DNA of 64,000 bases from Tetramitus jugosus. Taxonomy: Eukaryota > Heterolobosea > Eutetramitea > Acrasida > Vahlkampfiidae. Shown piece after piece: positions 29,517 to 40,218 of this stretch. The stretch is from NCBI GenBank assembly GCA_937625935.1, contig OW569395.1, forward strand, positions 186,001 to 250,000, read 5' to 3'. The position numbers were made by a program, and so were the translations under genes. The notes under the pieces were generated by a model. The model worked only from the letters and a program-made list of their open reading frames with translations. It ran no database searches and was not told the DNA's origin. Position 1 is the first letter of the stretch. Each line of letters starts with the position of its first letter.

Positions 29517-31856
29517 TCAAGCAAGATGAATTGTTTCATCAATGCGCAATATCATCACACATGCCTCCGCAGCCAATTGTATCATTGTTTTCTTGGTTTG
29601 AACACTGTCAATAATTCCTCTTTCAAGAACATTGCAAATCTTGCTGCCTCCCTCTGGAAGAGTAACATCAACACCGTATGGCAACCAATGATCAGGTGTC
29701 TGATTATCATTCGATTCGCTTTGTTGACTGCGATACAATGCTTTTAATTTTGACATCTCGAATTCAATGTCCTGCACCTTGCAAACGGATGCCAACAATT
29801 GTCTCGGTATCACTAACAGTGCCTCTGCAAACGCGCGTATCACAATCTGGATCTTGGAATCGAAAATCTTTAGGCTATACTCGTTCAATGCCCTCCACAG
29901 ATTCATCTCTACATTGCCACCACCTCCCACGAGCATCATTTTTTGATTCTCTTGATCGCTTTTATCATCATCCGTAGTTGGCATCATAGTATTGGTATTG
30001 GATGATGGGAAAATCGACACTGACTCGTGGTCGTGACTCATCAACAACAGTTTCTGAACAACAGAGATTGCATCATTCAAAGCTCTATCAATCTCTTGAA
30101 CAATAATATCCGATGGTCCATGAATGACAATTGTACCATGACTATTGTTCTTGTGACAATCATCATTCTCTTCAATAATCAACAAACATTCATCATCCTG
30201 ATTATTCAATGTCCTATATTCACTCAACGTAAAATGCCTCTGGTCATCACTTGTTGTCTTTTCACCTGTTGTTGTCATTGCATTCGTTTCTTCATCCTCC
30301 CAATCAATAGTAGATTCATAATCATCTGACAACCATGTTACAACTGACGAACTGGCTCCATCACTTCCATCTTTATCACCATTAATAAACTGACGTAATC
30401 GATTCAAATCTCCCTCTGATAAACGATCAAATATGCATATCGGACTCTCACCATCACTATTCAATGATGACATGTGATAGGACAAGGTACGATAGGGAAA
30501 TGAACCACTCATGAACACAAACAATGGCAATTCCTTGTCTTGCTCCAGCTCTCCACTCTTGCTATCATTATCATTATCATTATTATTATTGTTCTTGTGT
30601 TTCTTGTTTGATGAATAATGTGCGATTAATCGTTCCCACCACTCTTGCTCTCTACTCGATTGAAAATAACAATCAATTGATTCACTCTGTTTCTTATTGC
30701 CTTGATCCTCGCTGGTAACACTAGATTCTGTCATTGAAAACATTGGATTTCTCTTATTATTATTACCAATACTACTATTCAATAGACCAACACCTGATGA
30801 TGATGGAAGAATGATAATGATCTGATTGGATGAGACAACACATTGACTCGATGTTTGCTGTTTTTTCATCATTAATCTATTACTACTACTACCACTCCTA
30901 CTACTAATACCACAATTATTAATATTATTACTATTCTTGTGATTGAACAATCGAGACAATGAAGATTCAACTTTGAATGCAACTCCATTCTGAATCACAA
31001 ATGAATCATCAATCAATCCATTGGTCATGCACACCCGATCAATCCTCACATTGTTTCGCTTTCTTTTACTACTACTACTACTACTACTCTTATTATTATT
31101 ATTATTATTATGAAAATGAGATGATGATGATGATGGTTCATTAAAGAGTTGCATCAACAGTGAAGAAAAGTAATGCTTGTAGAATTTGATATTCTTGGAG
31201 TCTAGTACTCTCTCAATCAATAATTGAATTTGTGTTGATCCACTATTATCATCATTATTATCACCACTATTATTACTACTACCACTACTGCTGCTGCTAC
31301 TACTCTTAGTATTCTTGTGATCATGAGAGAGTAAATATTGAATACAATAATCCTTGGCCTGATTCATACCATTGAGTACAGTGTTCAATGATAGATGATG
31401 ATCACTACCACCACCACCACCACGGCCAATTGATGATGATGATGATGATACATGAGAGTGATTGTTGTTGCAACATAGGGCATGATACTGCATCAATAAT
31501 TCACATGCAATCAACAATACACTTGTCGTTCCATCTCCACTCATACCATCCTGAGACATGGACACATCCAACAATAACCTACCTATCCCTAGACTACTAC
31601 TACTATGACTACTACTCTTGTTGTTCGTATACTTATTGTGAAGAGTGGGAATGACATGATTGAGAATTGTGACGCCATCATTGGTCAACAACAGATCACC
31701 CAACTCATCTCGCATCAATTTGTCATGGCCCAACGGACCTAATGAACTCTTCATCAAGTGAAACAGTGATTGAACGACATCGAGAGACGTTGCTGATGAT
31801 GATGATGCAGTGGTGGATGTTTTCGATTTTGTCATGTTCATCTGTTGTTGTTGCAT
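29517..31856 (-). CDS. Divergent group II chaperonin (CCT/TRiC-type subunit) with large inserts
   Basis: The frame opens at TTG 31925; the first ATG is 31856, giving 779 residues against about 540 for normal CCT subunits. Equatorial motifs: SLGPLGHDKL near the start, LLTNDGVTIL, SQDGMSGDGTTSVLL (nucleotide-binding GDGTTS intact), then GGGGNVEMNLWRAL and a final ILRIDETI. The intermediate-domain Asp that activates water is retained in RALNDA. The apical domain is recognisable at DSFVIQNGVAFK but is broken up by Ser, Asn and Asp runs. It therefore looks ATP-competent, with an altered substrate-binding face. Motifs such as VIPRQL and YGVDV lean toward CCT7/eta, but a lineage-specific paralogue or a ciliary (BBS-type) chaperonin is possible. 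It converges on the Sec7 gene with 61 bp between stops. Confidence 0.8.
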   Translation of the reverse strand: MQQQQMNMTKSKTSTTASSSSATSLDVVQSLFHLMKSSLGPLGHDKLMRDELGDLLLTNDGVTILNHVIPTLHNKYTNNKSSSHSSSSLGIGRLLLDVSMSQDGMSGDGTTSVLLIACELLMQYHALCCNNNHSHVSSSSSSIGRGGGGGSDHHLSLNTVLNGMNQAKDYCIQYLLSHDHKNTKSSSSSSSGSSNNSGDNNDDNSGSTQIQLLIERVLDSKNIKFYKHYFSSLLMQLFNEPSSSSSHFHNNNNNNKSSSSSSSKRKRNNVRIDRVCMTNGLIDDSFVIQNGVAFKVESSLSRLFNHKNSNNINNCGISSRSGSSSNRLMMKKQQTSSQCVVSSNQIIIILPSSSGVGLLNSSIGNNNKRNPMFSMTESSVTSEDQGNKKQSESIDCYFQSSREQEWWERLIAHYSSNKKHKNNNNNDNDNDSKSGELEQDKELPLFVFMSGSFPYRTLSYHMSSLNSDGESPICIFDRLSEGDLNRLRQFINGDKDGSDGASSSVVTWLSDDYESTIDWEDEETNAMTTTGEKTTSDDQRHFTLSEYRTLNNQDDECLLIIEENDDCHKNNSHGTIVIHGPSDIIVQEIDRALNDAISVVQKLLLMSHDHESVSIFPSSNTNTMMPTTDDDKSDQENQKMMLVGGGGNVEMNLWRALNEYSLKIFDSKIQIVIRAFAEALLVIPRQLLASVCKVQDIEFEMSKLKALYRSQQSESNDNQTPDHWLPYGVDVTLPEGGSKICNVLERGIIDSVQTKKTMIQLAAEACVMILRIDETIHLA

Positions 31857-31925
31857 CTTGAAGCAATGACTATGACGTGATTGATCTGTTGTTGTTGTTG
31901 TTGCATGATTGTTGATCGACTCCAA

Positions 31926-32185
31926 TATTTTTGGTATTCAAGTTTTTGATCAAAGTGAAAAGAGACAAAGCTCAGGACAAATAAACTCTATTTTGACAAT
32001 TTTAATCGATACATGAACACGTTTCTATACAGAATCCCCTCGTTGTCGGCTCTCACAGACACTACACACACAACGCAACCATGTGCCTCCAAGGCACGCA
32101 TCATAGGAGGGGTTGGTGGCAGTGGTGCGCTGTGCTTCGTGTCGAGAGAGTCTCAAGTGTTAGCAAGTGAAAGCAACAGAAAAAT
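31926..32185. other. Intergenic region upstream of the chaperonin gene
   Basis: 260 bp holding the chaperonin promoter and the 3' UTR of the mitochondrial protein gene. Nothing else is seen. Confidence 0.4.
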
Positions 32186-33427
32186 TTACTCCTTGACAAC
32201 AAGCTTCTCCATGGATGGTTGGTAGTATTGTTCCAACAAGTCTCTGCAGCGTTGTTCAGAGGCAGCTTGGTGCTCACGAGCTTCTCTTGCAAAAGCAGGC
32301 TCTTCCTTGCTCTCACCAAAGAAGTAGTCAAAAGCAGCTTGTTCATCATACTTGGACTCCAACTCGTTGAGTTTGGCTTGCAATTCAGGCTTAATGTTGC
32401 ATCCAGCCATCTTGACATCATTAGCGGCAAGTTTGGCCAATGGGTATATTGCCTTCTTCAAGTAAAAGTCGAGGACCAAATTCCATGTCTCCTCATTACC
32501 CTTGTCCTTGAACAAAGTGTTCTTTCTCTCAAACTCATCAATCTTTTCGTGCAAGTTGTGAGAGTCACCAGTCAATGACAAAGAGTGGAAGTATGTGTGA
32601 TAGTGAGCCAATCTTGGATGGACACCGCTGACTTGCATCTCAACCCAGCACTTGTGAGCAACAACTGGGAGATCCTTGACTTCTTCAAGAGATTCCAACC
32701 ACTTGTCTGGGTTGTTGGAGTTGTCCTTGACAGTCTTCCAGTAGTAGACCCATGGGTCTTCCAACTCTTCAGTCAAAATCTTCAAGCAATTGTCTTGGGT
32801 CAAAGCTTGCAAAACAATCTTGGAGGCAGTGTTCAATCTAACAGCAACAGCTGGACCAACAAAGTTCAACTTCTTGATCAACAATTGATCAGTCTTGGAG
32901 TTGATGGCAGTGATGACCTCAGGCTTCAAGTGTTTAACAAGACCTGGGTTCAATGACACAGATTGTGGAGCAGCAGTAGAGTAGTGTCTAGCAATGCTTC
33001 TAGAGACTGAGACGAGAAAAAAAAAGATCGAGTCAGTACAATGATATTCAAAAAAGTGAAAAATCAGAGCGCATTTTTTTCACACAGTTTCTCAATTCCC
33101 TCTCTCGTTGCATGCACGTTCCAACTCCGTTTCAACAAATCAATCGTTCGATATCACAAAAGTCCAAGGCAATGATGCGTCAATTGCAATTTTCAATGGT
33201 TGTTGATGATCGAAATGTGGTTGATGTTGTTGTTGAAATCATACAAGGGGCGATTCAAGATAAATCCATAGAGATAATAGGAGTCGTTGTTGAAACGGAA
33301 TGGACATGCATGGCACAAGAGAGAGCGATGTGAAATGTGTTGCTCTTGCGAACAAAGAGGGCAAATTCAAATGCTTGACCTCAAATGGTTGATAAAGACA
33401 CTCACATTGTGGGAATCTGGACAGCAT
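32186..33427 (-). CDS. Predicted mitochondrial protein, unknown function (tiny first exon)
   Basis: Exon 1 is only 22 nt (33427-33406, ATG CTG TCC AGA TTC CCA CAA T). The 399-bp intron runs GTGAGTG...CGTCTCAG, and exon 2 is 33006-32186. Phase-1 joining gives a 280-residue protein beginning MLSRFPQFSRSIARHYSTAA, a textbook Arg/Ser-rich presequence with no acidic residues and a probable cleavage site after the RHYST region. Without this splice the exon 2 frame has no ATG start. The mature part is soluble and helical, with no recognised motif; a short DPWVYYW segment and YDEQAAFDYFFGE near the end stand out. High-quality codon use suggests strong expression, perhaps a lineage-specific respiratory-complex subunit. 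Confidence 0.65.
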
Positions 33428-33816
33428 GATTTTTTTTAATAATTTGTAGAGTGGGTTGTCGTTGTTTGGTTTTTTCGCCAATGCGCTAATGCTGGTCATG
33501 AAACTTACAACAGCAATTCTCCACAGTTGACCCGATTACAAAATTGAAGCTTACATATTTCCGTGGATAAATCGTCATTTTTGCGTCTATTCAAATTTCA
33601 AAGAACAGGGAGAACAGGTTCAGGTGAGACCTTCTGATGTTGGAATTCAACCGTGTTCAATTTCTTCCATGTTATCCACGGCAATATTCTTTCCTTTTCA
33701 TGAGGATTCAGTATTAGTCGGAAAATCATCAGATTTCTTGGCGGAGACATCTCCCGCGCTTTTTTTCACAGAATACACTCCTGTGCGAACAAAGTGGATA
33801 CAATTTCTTGTTGGTT
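33428..33816. other. Intergenic region with no recognised gene
   Basis: 389 bp between two minus-strand genes. A plus-strand ORF here (to 33857) overlaps the peptidase end and has no family features, so I leave it out. The stretch should contain the promoter of the mitochondrial gene. Confidence 0.35.
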
Positions 33817-35619
33817 TTACAAAAGTGAAAGCATCAAGCATAAACAAAGGGAGATGAGACCGAGAGCTGAAGAGGTCATTTGATTGAGCGAGACGGATGA
33901 GTTCTCCTGTTCCTCTTCTTCGGGAGCCACAGCATGTCGAGCTAACACTTCTGAAATACTCATGGTCAACTTTTGTGCATAAGGAATATGGAGCATCTCA
34001 TTCGATGAGTGAGCATTTGAATTCGGTCCCATGACTCCAGTAATGACAAATTGAGCACGAGGGTAAGCTTTTCCCAGAGTGTTAATACTTCCAATCGATC
34101 CTCCGGATCCTCTATAGACACTCTCCTTTCCATAATAGGTGGATGATGCATCTACCAATGCAGATTTGAGCCAGTTCTTTACATTTGGTGCTGACCAACC
34201 AGATGTAGCATGACTAACATCACATTTTACATGAGCTCCATATGGGATTGGACCCTTCTCCAGTAGTTCTTTGACAGCTTTTTTGGCTGCTTGAGGATCA
34301 ACTGTAGGCGGTAGTCTGATGCTGAATTTGAGAGTGGTCTCAGGTCGAAGCACATTGCCTGCAATGTCGATTGTGGGTAAACCACTTGCACCAGTAATCA
34401 CCATTGCAGGTCTCCATGTACCTCCCAACAACATCTCTACATCACTGTTGACAACAGGTTGAACACCAGGTAAAGTGGGCATGACTCCGAAAATTCCCTC
34501 AATGCCCAATACCTGTGCAGTGGCTTTCGCTTGTTCAATCTTTTGCTCTGGAATTTTGGTGTGCAATGCTTTTAACTTAATCTCACCAGTAGTTTCATCT
34601 TCTAGCCGAGATAGCAAGTGACGAGCTACACGGAATGAGTCTGCTACAATACCTGACCCACTACCAGAGTGGACACCCTCACTCAAGAGAGACACACTTA
34701 ACGTTCCGACCACAATTCCTCGAAGAGATGTGACGAGCCACATTCTCTCATAGTCACCGATACTTGAATCCATACACACAATCAAACTAGGATTACCAAT
34801 CTTTGGTTTCAAGGATTCCATATGGTACATCAGATCGATTGAACCACTTTCTTCGCTCGCTTCAATAATCATCACAATCCTGTGATGAGAGACATTCTGT
34901 TGCTTGAGTGCCTTGATGGCGACAATACTTGAGAATAGAGCATATCCATTGTCTGCTCCACCTCGACCGTATAGCACCTCTGCTGTCGGGTCCTTATCAT
35001 AAACGCCAATCACTGGTGTGTAGGGACCGAGTCCTGGTCTCCATCCAGTGTATGGAGGTTGCTTGTCCATGTGACCATACATGAGCACAGTATCATTCTT
35101 TGACGCAACATCACTTGTGGCATCAATCTCTATGACGATGATGGGTGTTCGGCTTCTCGTACCATTGACTCCATCTGTGTCTTGAACCATTTCAATTCTT
35201 AAGCCTTCGACTCCCTGAGACTCAATCCAATTGACAATCAAATCAATTGCAAGGTCCATCTTGCCATTGGTCAACACCTCATTGTCAAAGGTCGGTGAGA
35301 GGTTTGGGATCTTGATGAACTCTGACAGCACTGGGATAACAGAGGAATTGTACTCTGAAACTACAAACGCTCTTGTTCTTTCTGGATCCAGTATTGGATT
35401 ATTACTGGTTGCATGTGCCATATTCATCCCTTCTGTCAAGTGTTCAGCCTTGGACAATACCTTTGCTTTTGTAAACTGCGGGGATGACAATGAAGGAGAA
35501 GAGTTATCTGGAAGACAGTTGACAAGGATATCATACCGGACTATCAAAATAATGACCAAGAGCAATAAGCTCAGAAAGTGCAGTTGCATTCTGCTCCTCG
35601 ACATTCTATTCCCTCTCAT
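33817..35619 (-). CDS. Secreted or GPI-anchored M20 metallopeptidase (carnosinase/CNDP-like)
   Basis: 600 residues from ATG 35619. The N-terminus is a signal peptide: basic MRGNRMSRSR, then a hydrophobic leucine-rich core. The di-zinc M20 site is complete: His in YGHMDKQP (about 181), bridging Asp in GRGGADNG (about 216), the Glu-Glu pair in EASEESGS (about 252), Asp in CMDSS (about 283) and the late His in AHSSNE (about 535). The spacing and PP-x-GW segment fit the CNDP/dipeptidase branch. The last 20 residues are hydrophobic after a small-residue stretch, typical of a GPI-anchor signal, so it probably acts at the cell surface or in digestive vacuoles. It is divergent from CHIP, with about 185 bp between ATGs. 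Confidence 0.9.
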   Translation of the reverse strand: MRGNRMSRSRMQLHFLSLLLLVIILIVRYDILVNCLPDNSSPSLSSPQFTKAKVLSKAEHLTEGMNMAHATSNNPILDPERTRAFVVSEYNSSVIPVLSEFIKIPNLSPTFDNEVLTNGKMDLAIDLIVNWIESQGVEGLRIEMVQDTDGVNGTRSRTPIIVIEIDATSDVASKNDTVLMYGHMDKQPPYTGWRPGLGPYTPVIGVYDKDPTAEVLYGRGGADNGYALFSSIVAIKALKQQNVSHHRIVMIIEASEESGSIDLMYHMESLKPKIGNPSLIVCMDSSIGDYERMWLVTSLRGIVVGTLSVSLLSEGVHSGSGSGIVADSFRVARHLLSRLEDETTGEIKLKALHTKIPEQKIEQAKATAQVLGIEGIFGVMPTLPGVQPVVNSDVEMLLGGTWRPAMVITGASGLPTIDIAGNVLRPETTLKFSIRLPPTVDPQAAKKAVKELLEKGPIPYGAHVKCDVSHATSGWSAPNVKNWLKSALVDASSTYYGKESVYRGSGGSIGSINTLGKAYPRAQFVITGVMGPNSNAHSSNEMLHIPYAQKLTMSISEVLARHAVAPEEEEQENSSVSLNQMTSSALGLISLCLCLMLSLL

Positions 35620-35803
35620 TTCACTCCTGGTGTCGTGTCTTTGTTTCTAAGCGGAGAAATAGCGGACTTTTCCGAAATAAAAGCGCGCAATAGGCCGAAA
35701 AAAGTTGACAGAAAAAACAAAAATTTTGTATCCATACCATCACATCAACATCCAGTCTCACAAAAGCCACAAAAAAAAAACACAACAACAAAAGCAACAA
35801 TAC

Positions 35804-36649
35804 ATGACAGTCACCGATCAAGACAAACACGCTGCCAAAGTACTCAAAGACAAGGGCAACAACTACTACTTGAGAGATGAATTTCAACAGGCCATCAATA
35901 GTTACAATCAATCACTGGAGTATGACACGAGTGATGCCGTGATTATCCACTCCAACAAATCAGTATGCTATCTGAGACTAAAAAATTTTGAACAAGCACT
36001 GAATGAAGCGAATCGTGCCATACAATTGGACCCCAAAGCCACCAAAGCATGGTACTATCGTGCACAAGCTCTGGAACAAACAAGTGGTGAGAATGGGTGG
36101 CGCGAAGCTGAAAAATCCTATGAGAAAGCACTTGTCGTCGGCAAAGAAAAACAAAATGCAAAAAAAATTGGAGCGGCACTACAAAAGCAAATTCACAATG
36201 GATTGCAGAGTCTGCGCAGAAAAATGTGGCAACTCGATCAACAACGAGAGGCTCAATCAAGAGAACAAGTGGCTCAGTATGTGAGTGATATCATGACAAG
36301 AGTAGGCTCAAACAGTTCACTATCGTCGATCAATGGGATTACAGATCAGGAGACTCATCAGTTGAGAATCATGCAAGTCGAAAGCTTTTTTGAACAGTTT
36401 GCTCAAGTGAAGCAACCGAGAGAAGCTCCAGATTATTTTTGTTGTAAAATTACGTTTGATTTGATGATGGATCCAGTTATGACACCATCTGGTGTTTCCT
36501 ATGAGAGGAGTGCGATTGAAGAGCATTTGCGCGAACATAGCTATGATCCTGTGACGCGGCAACCGTGTGTGTCGAGTGATTTGCGGCCCAATTTGAATTT
36601 GAAGGATGCAATTGATGAATGGTCAAGAAACAATCCATTTTATCTGTAA
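35804..36649 (+). CDS. STUB1: CHIP-type E3 ubiquitin ligase (TPR + U-box)
   Basis: The first ATG is 35804 (281 residues); the ORF's earlier TTG at 35705 is not used. Residues about 8-115 hold three TPR repeats (KGNNYYLRDEFQQAINSYNQSL, then NKSVCYLRLKNFEQALNEANRAI), which in CHIP clamp the EEVD tail of Hsp70/Hsp90. A charged helical hairpin follows. Residues about 205-277 are a U-box: PDYFCCKITFDLMMDPVMTP, SYERSAIEEHL, DPVTRQP and LRPNLNLKDAID. Length and order match animal and plant CHIP (about 300 residues). It should ubiquitinate chaperone clients in the cytosol, a possible functional partner of the chaperonin gene nearby. Confidence 0.93.
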   Translation: MTVTDQDKHAAKVLKDKGNNYYLRDEFQQAINSYNQSLEYDTSDAVIIHSNKSVCYLRLKNFEQALNEANRAIQLDPKATKAWYYRAQALEQTSGENGWREAEKSYEKALVVGKEKQNAKKIGAALQKQIHNGLQSLRRKMWQLDQQREAQSREQVAQYVSDIMTRVGSNSSLSSINGITDQETHQLRIMQVESFFEQFAQVKQPREAPDYFCCKITFDLMMDPVMTPSGVSYERSAIEEHLREHSYDPVTRQPCVSSDLRPNLNLKDAIDEWSRNNPFYL

Positions 36650-37043
36650 TATATACATGAGATCTTTTTTTGTGCATGTTACAACCTAAAAGCTGTGTTC
36701 TTTTGTCGTGGTGTGTGTGTTGTTTGTCATGTGGTATCCCTGTGTCTTGAAAGGGGAGCGAAGGCGTCTGTGAATGTTCCCCAAGAAATTCTACCTCCCA
36801 GATGTCGCAAGCGAAGAAATGCAATCAAAATCCCCACATTCTTCGGACACAAAATATTCGCGTCGCTTTTCTTAGGCACGGAGAGGTTCCACACCCAAAA
36901 CACGATAAAATGCTCAGATGTGAAAATTTTATCTCTGACTCAACAACAACAAACAACCTCCCACCACCAACACAAAAACAAGCAAACACAACAGAACTCT
37001 TCTCTCTACTCTCTATACTTCACCAAGTGACACACCCAGAGAA
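36650..37043. other. Intergenic region before the MFS gene
   Basis: 394 bp containing the CHIP 3' UTR and the MFS promoter. The last 100 bp are C/A-rich (CAACAACAAACAACCTCCC-like), as in a 5' leader. No RNA gene is seen. Confidence 0.4.
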
Positions 37044-38678
37044 ATGATCATGTCTACCACCTCAGTGAAAGAACCCTCCCTCAAAGGCCACAATAATATC
37101 CCTTCCGATTCTCCGATCCTACACGGGGAGAATTGTTCAAGGACTCCTGAAGAAGAAGAAGACAAGGCCGAGCCAGAAACAACAGAATTGACCAAGCAGT
37201 GCCAAGAAGATTTTGAAGATGATCATCAGAAGACAACAACAACCACATCATTGCATCCACTATTGGATCACGATAGGAGATTTCCCATTGTTCCCATCAT
37301 TGAAACACTGTCCTACGTGTTGATTTTCATTACGCTTGGTATGGGTAATTCTATTCTAGGCCCAAAATTGTCTCAATTGGCTGCTCAAGTCGGTGGAACA
37401 GTGAAACAAATGGGTTGGATCTTCACTGGTCGAAGCATTGGTTCCATTCTAGGTAATCTTGTCAGTGGAAAGCTATTTGATTATTTGAAAGTCAAATCAA
37501 CAAAGTTGGTCAATGTGGTGGTTGCTGTGATGGGCATGCTGTATGGTGTCATGTTCTTGGCCATACCATACATGTCCAATCTTTACCTGTTGGTTCTAGG
37601 ATTCATTGTGCTTGGTTTCACTGCGGCTTTTACAATCATGGGATCGAACCTAGGTATTTTGTGGGCTTGGAAAGCAAGAGCTACACCAGTGATGCTCGGT
37701 GCTCATTGCATGTTTGGTGTCGGCAGTTTTGTTGCACCTCTTATGCTGCGCTATGTTTCGAGTATGCGAGTTGCGTTTGCTGTGATTTGTGTCGTGAGTA
37801 CCATATCTGCACTATCGACGCTCATTGGTCCCATCATTCGATATGTGCTCAAAGAGACTGTAGAACTCGCTCAGAACAACAAGCAACAGGGTTCTACTGC
37901 TGAGCAAGAGCAGATGCGAAGAGATCAATCTATGAAGCAAAATGCTCGTGCTCTCTATGTGAGATCCAAGAGTATTCGAGTTGCTATTTTGTTGGGAGTT
38001 GCTCTTTCATGTATCGTCACCATTGAGACCATTTTTGCCAGTTTACTCTTTCCGTACAATGAAATGAACAACATTGTTAACGAAGAGGACAACAAGATGA
38101 TGATGACAGTGTACTTTTTGTGCTTCACTCTAGGCCGTGTCATTGCCACTATTCTCTCCAGTTTTATTCGACCAATGTATGTCATGATGATTGACATCAG
38201 TGGTTGCTTTATTAGTACTGCTGGATTCTTCCTGTTTGCCCATAACAAGCAAACCGTTTACATCTTTTCATGTATTATGGGTGCTTCAGTGGCTAGCATG
38301 TACCCTGTGACTTATGCATTCCCCAACTCTAGTATGGAGGGAGTGTCCAACACTGGTGTCATGTCTACCATCATGCTTGTGATGACTGGCGTCACTGGTA
38401 TGGTTGTGCCAGTGTTGATCACTGAGGTAATCGGTATTCCCAATATGTTTTGGACAGTTGTAGCGCTGTGCTTCATCTTGGCTGGTGCGTACATGTGGTT
38501 GTTCGTTTGGGCAGCTCGATTGAAGAAGGAAGCTTTGATCCAGACCAAACCTATGGACTCTGCATCGTCAACCTCCGCAGAAGCACAAGAACTAGCAGAT
38601 ATGGACGATGTTGAGCCTGTTACTGAAGGGTACACTGCCAACGACGACCAGCAAGAAGGCAACAAAACTCTGAACTAA
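37044..38678 (+). CDS. Major facilitator superfamily transporter, MFSD4/NaGLT-like
   Basis: 544 residues from ATG 37044. A polar acidic N-terminus of about 75 residues is followed by about 12 hydrophobic helices with a central cytoplasmic loop (about 275-310, Gln/Arg-rich) splitting two sets of six. The first helix pair (FITLGMGNSILGPKLSQLA, then a GWIFTGRSIGSILG loop-helix with a SGKLFDYL motif A-like segment) resembles the MFSD4/FucP-like branch. A late segment with TYAFPNSSMEG also fits that branch. The substrate cannot be told; sugars are the usual guess. The acidic C-terminal tail lacks sorting motifs I can recognise. Confidence 0.82.
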   Translation: MIMSTTSVKEPSLKGHNNIPSDSPILHGENCSRTPEEEEDKAEPETTELTKQCQEDFEDDHQKTTTTTSLHPLLDHDRRFPIVPIIETLSYVLIFITLGMGNSILGPKLSQLAAQVGGTVKQMGWIFTGRSIGSILGNLVSGKLFDYLKVKSTKLVNVVVAVMGMLYGVMFLAIPYMSNLYLLVLGFIVLGFTAAFTIMGSNLGILWAWKARATPVMLGAHCMFGVGSFVAPLMLRYVSSMRVAFAVICVVSTISALSTLIGPIIRYVLKETVELAQNNKQQGSTAEQEQMRRDQSMKQNARALYVRSKSIRVAILLGVALSCIVTIETIFASLLFPYNEMNNIVNEEDNKMMMTVYFLCFTLGRVIATILSSFIRPMYVMMIDISGCFISTAGFFLFAHNKQTVYIFSCIMGASVASMYPVTYAFPNSSMEGVSNTGVMSTIMLVMTGVTGMVVPVLITEVIGIPNMFWTVVALCFILAGAYMWLFVWAARLKKEALIQTKPMDSASSTSAEAQELADMDDVEPVTEGYTANDDQQEGNKTLN

Positions 38679-38778
38679 GAATGAAAGGTATTAAGTCCTA
38701 AATAAAATGTTGGTATTTAAGTTTTATTTATTGAGGGTATATCTCAATAAAGCATCGGTACAACCAATCGCACATTGC

Positions 38779-40218
38779 TTACACAGCCATGTCCATTTTG
38801 ATTGGTCCGTGGCAATCATAACCAGTCAACTCAAAGTCTTCAAACTTGAAGTCGTCAATGCTCGTAACATTTCTTGTAATCTTCAATGTCGGGAAAGGTC
38901 TTGGTTTTCTTGTGAGTTGCTCCTCGAGTGGTTTTACATGATTCTTGTAGACATGTGTGTCACCCAACACATGAACAAATTCTCCCGGTTTCAATCCACA
39001 TACATGAGCAACCATGTAAGTCAAAAGTGAATAGCTAGCAATATTGAATGGTACACCTAATCCCATATCACACGATCTCTGATACATTTGGCATGACAAC
39101 TCACCATCGGCTACATAAAATTGGCAGAACATGTGGCATGGAGGTAGAGCCATCTCTTTCAAGTCAGATGGATTCCATGCTGTCATAATAATTCGCCTAT
39201 CTGTTGGATTGTTCTTAATTTTTTGAATACACTCTGTCAGTTGATCTATGCCTCTGTTGGTGTAATCAGTGTGCATATTCTCATACTTTGCTCCCCAGTG
39301 CCTCCATTGGAAACCATACACCGGTCCCAGATCCATTTCTTCTCGATCTCGAAGCCCTATGCTATCTAAGTATTGTCTTGATCCATTTCCGTCCCAGATA
39401 TGAATCTTCTTCTCTTGCAACAGCTTGCCATTGGTTGTTCCAGCAACAAACCACAACAACTCTTCAGCGACACCTCTCCAGAACACTCTCTTGGTTGTCA
39501 ACAATGGAAATGAACCATTCCTAAGGTTAAATCTCATCTGACGACCAAATACAGATATTGTTCCGACACCAGTACGATCACTCTTATCATTTCCAGAGGC
39601 AATCACCTCTCTAATCATATCCAAATACTGGTACTCTTCATGCACAGGAGGCAGTCGTTTATACAACTTGAATTGATATTGAATGTCATGTTCAGTGTGA
39701 GCTGAATCCTTGACAAATTCCTCTCTAAACTGTTCAGGTCTAATCAATGGAAAAGTGGTATCATGCTCAATATCCGCATAAATCCTTGTAATGTGCAAGG
39801 ATTCACACAGGACATGTTTCATTGCTTCTCTGTACAATTGCCCTCCACCAATCACAAAAATTTTGTCAATAGACTTATCATTCTGTACAGTATCGAGTGC
39901 CGATTGAAGACTAGCCACCCAGATTTCATTCTCTTGACGTTCTTGTAAAAGTTCCTTATTGTGAGTCAATATGATATTGAGACGGTTCTTGAGTGGTTTC
40001 AGGTGAGATGGGATCGAATCCCAGGTCTTTCTTCCCATGATTATTGCATTTCGTATATTCTTATTGTAACTGTCTCCTTTACCGCAATTGCAATTGGTCG
40101 TCGAAGTAACATTTTGAAAGTGAGCCATGTCTTTGGAGAGCCGGGGCCATGGCATACCACCCTTGAGTCCAATACCGTTAGAATTCTCAACGGCAACAAC
40201 AATACTAAACGTTTTCAT
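38779..40218 (-). CDS. DHFR-TS: Bifunctional dihydrofolate reductase-thymidylate synthase
   Basis: 479 residues, intronless. DHFR occupies residues 1 to about 185: [34 protein letters not shown] and VIGGGQLY (NADPH-binding glycines). TS occupies about 196-479: [12 protein letters not shown], the Arg-rich [14 protein letters not shown], the catalytic cysteine in [10 protein letters not shown] (about 361), [16 protein letters not shown] and HVYKNH. The end is MAV, as in most bifunctional enzymes. The fusion makes dTMP and recycles the dihydrofolate produced; it occurs in plants and many protists but not in animals, fungi or Amoebozoa, which helps place the organism. The linker between domains is short. 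It shares a divergent promoter of about 230 bp with RPA2. Confidence 0.97.
   Translation of the reverse strand: MKTFSIVVAVENSNGIGLKGGMPWPRLSKDMAHFQNVTSTTNCNCGKGDSYNKNIRNAIIMGRKTWDSIPSHLKPLKNRLNIILTHNKELLQERQENEIWVASLQSALDTVQNDKSIDKIFVIGGGQLYREAMKHVLCESLHITRIYADIEHDTTFPLIRPEQFREEFVKDSAHTEHDIQYQFKLYKRLPPVHEEYQYLDMIREVIASGNDKSDRTGVGTISVFGRQMRFNLRNGSFPLLTTKRVFWRGVAEELLWFVAGTTNGKLLQEKKIHIWDGNGSRQYLDSIGLRDREEMDLGPVYGFQWRHWGAKYENMHTDYTNRGIDQLTECIQKIKNNPTDRRIIMTAWNPSDLKEMALPPCHMFCQFYVADGELSCQMYQRSCDMGLGVPFNIASYSLLTYMVAHVCGLKPGEFVHVLGDTHVYKNHVKPLEEQLTRKPRPFPTLKITRNVTSIDDFKFEDFELTGYDCHGPIKMDMAV

Noticed and set aside
33112-33333. 73-residue plus ORF between mitochondrial and peptidase genes
   Set aside because: It lies within the inferred 399-bp intron and has no family features.
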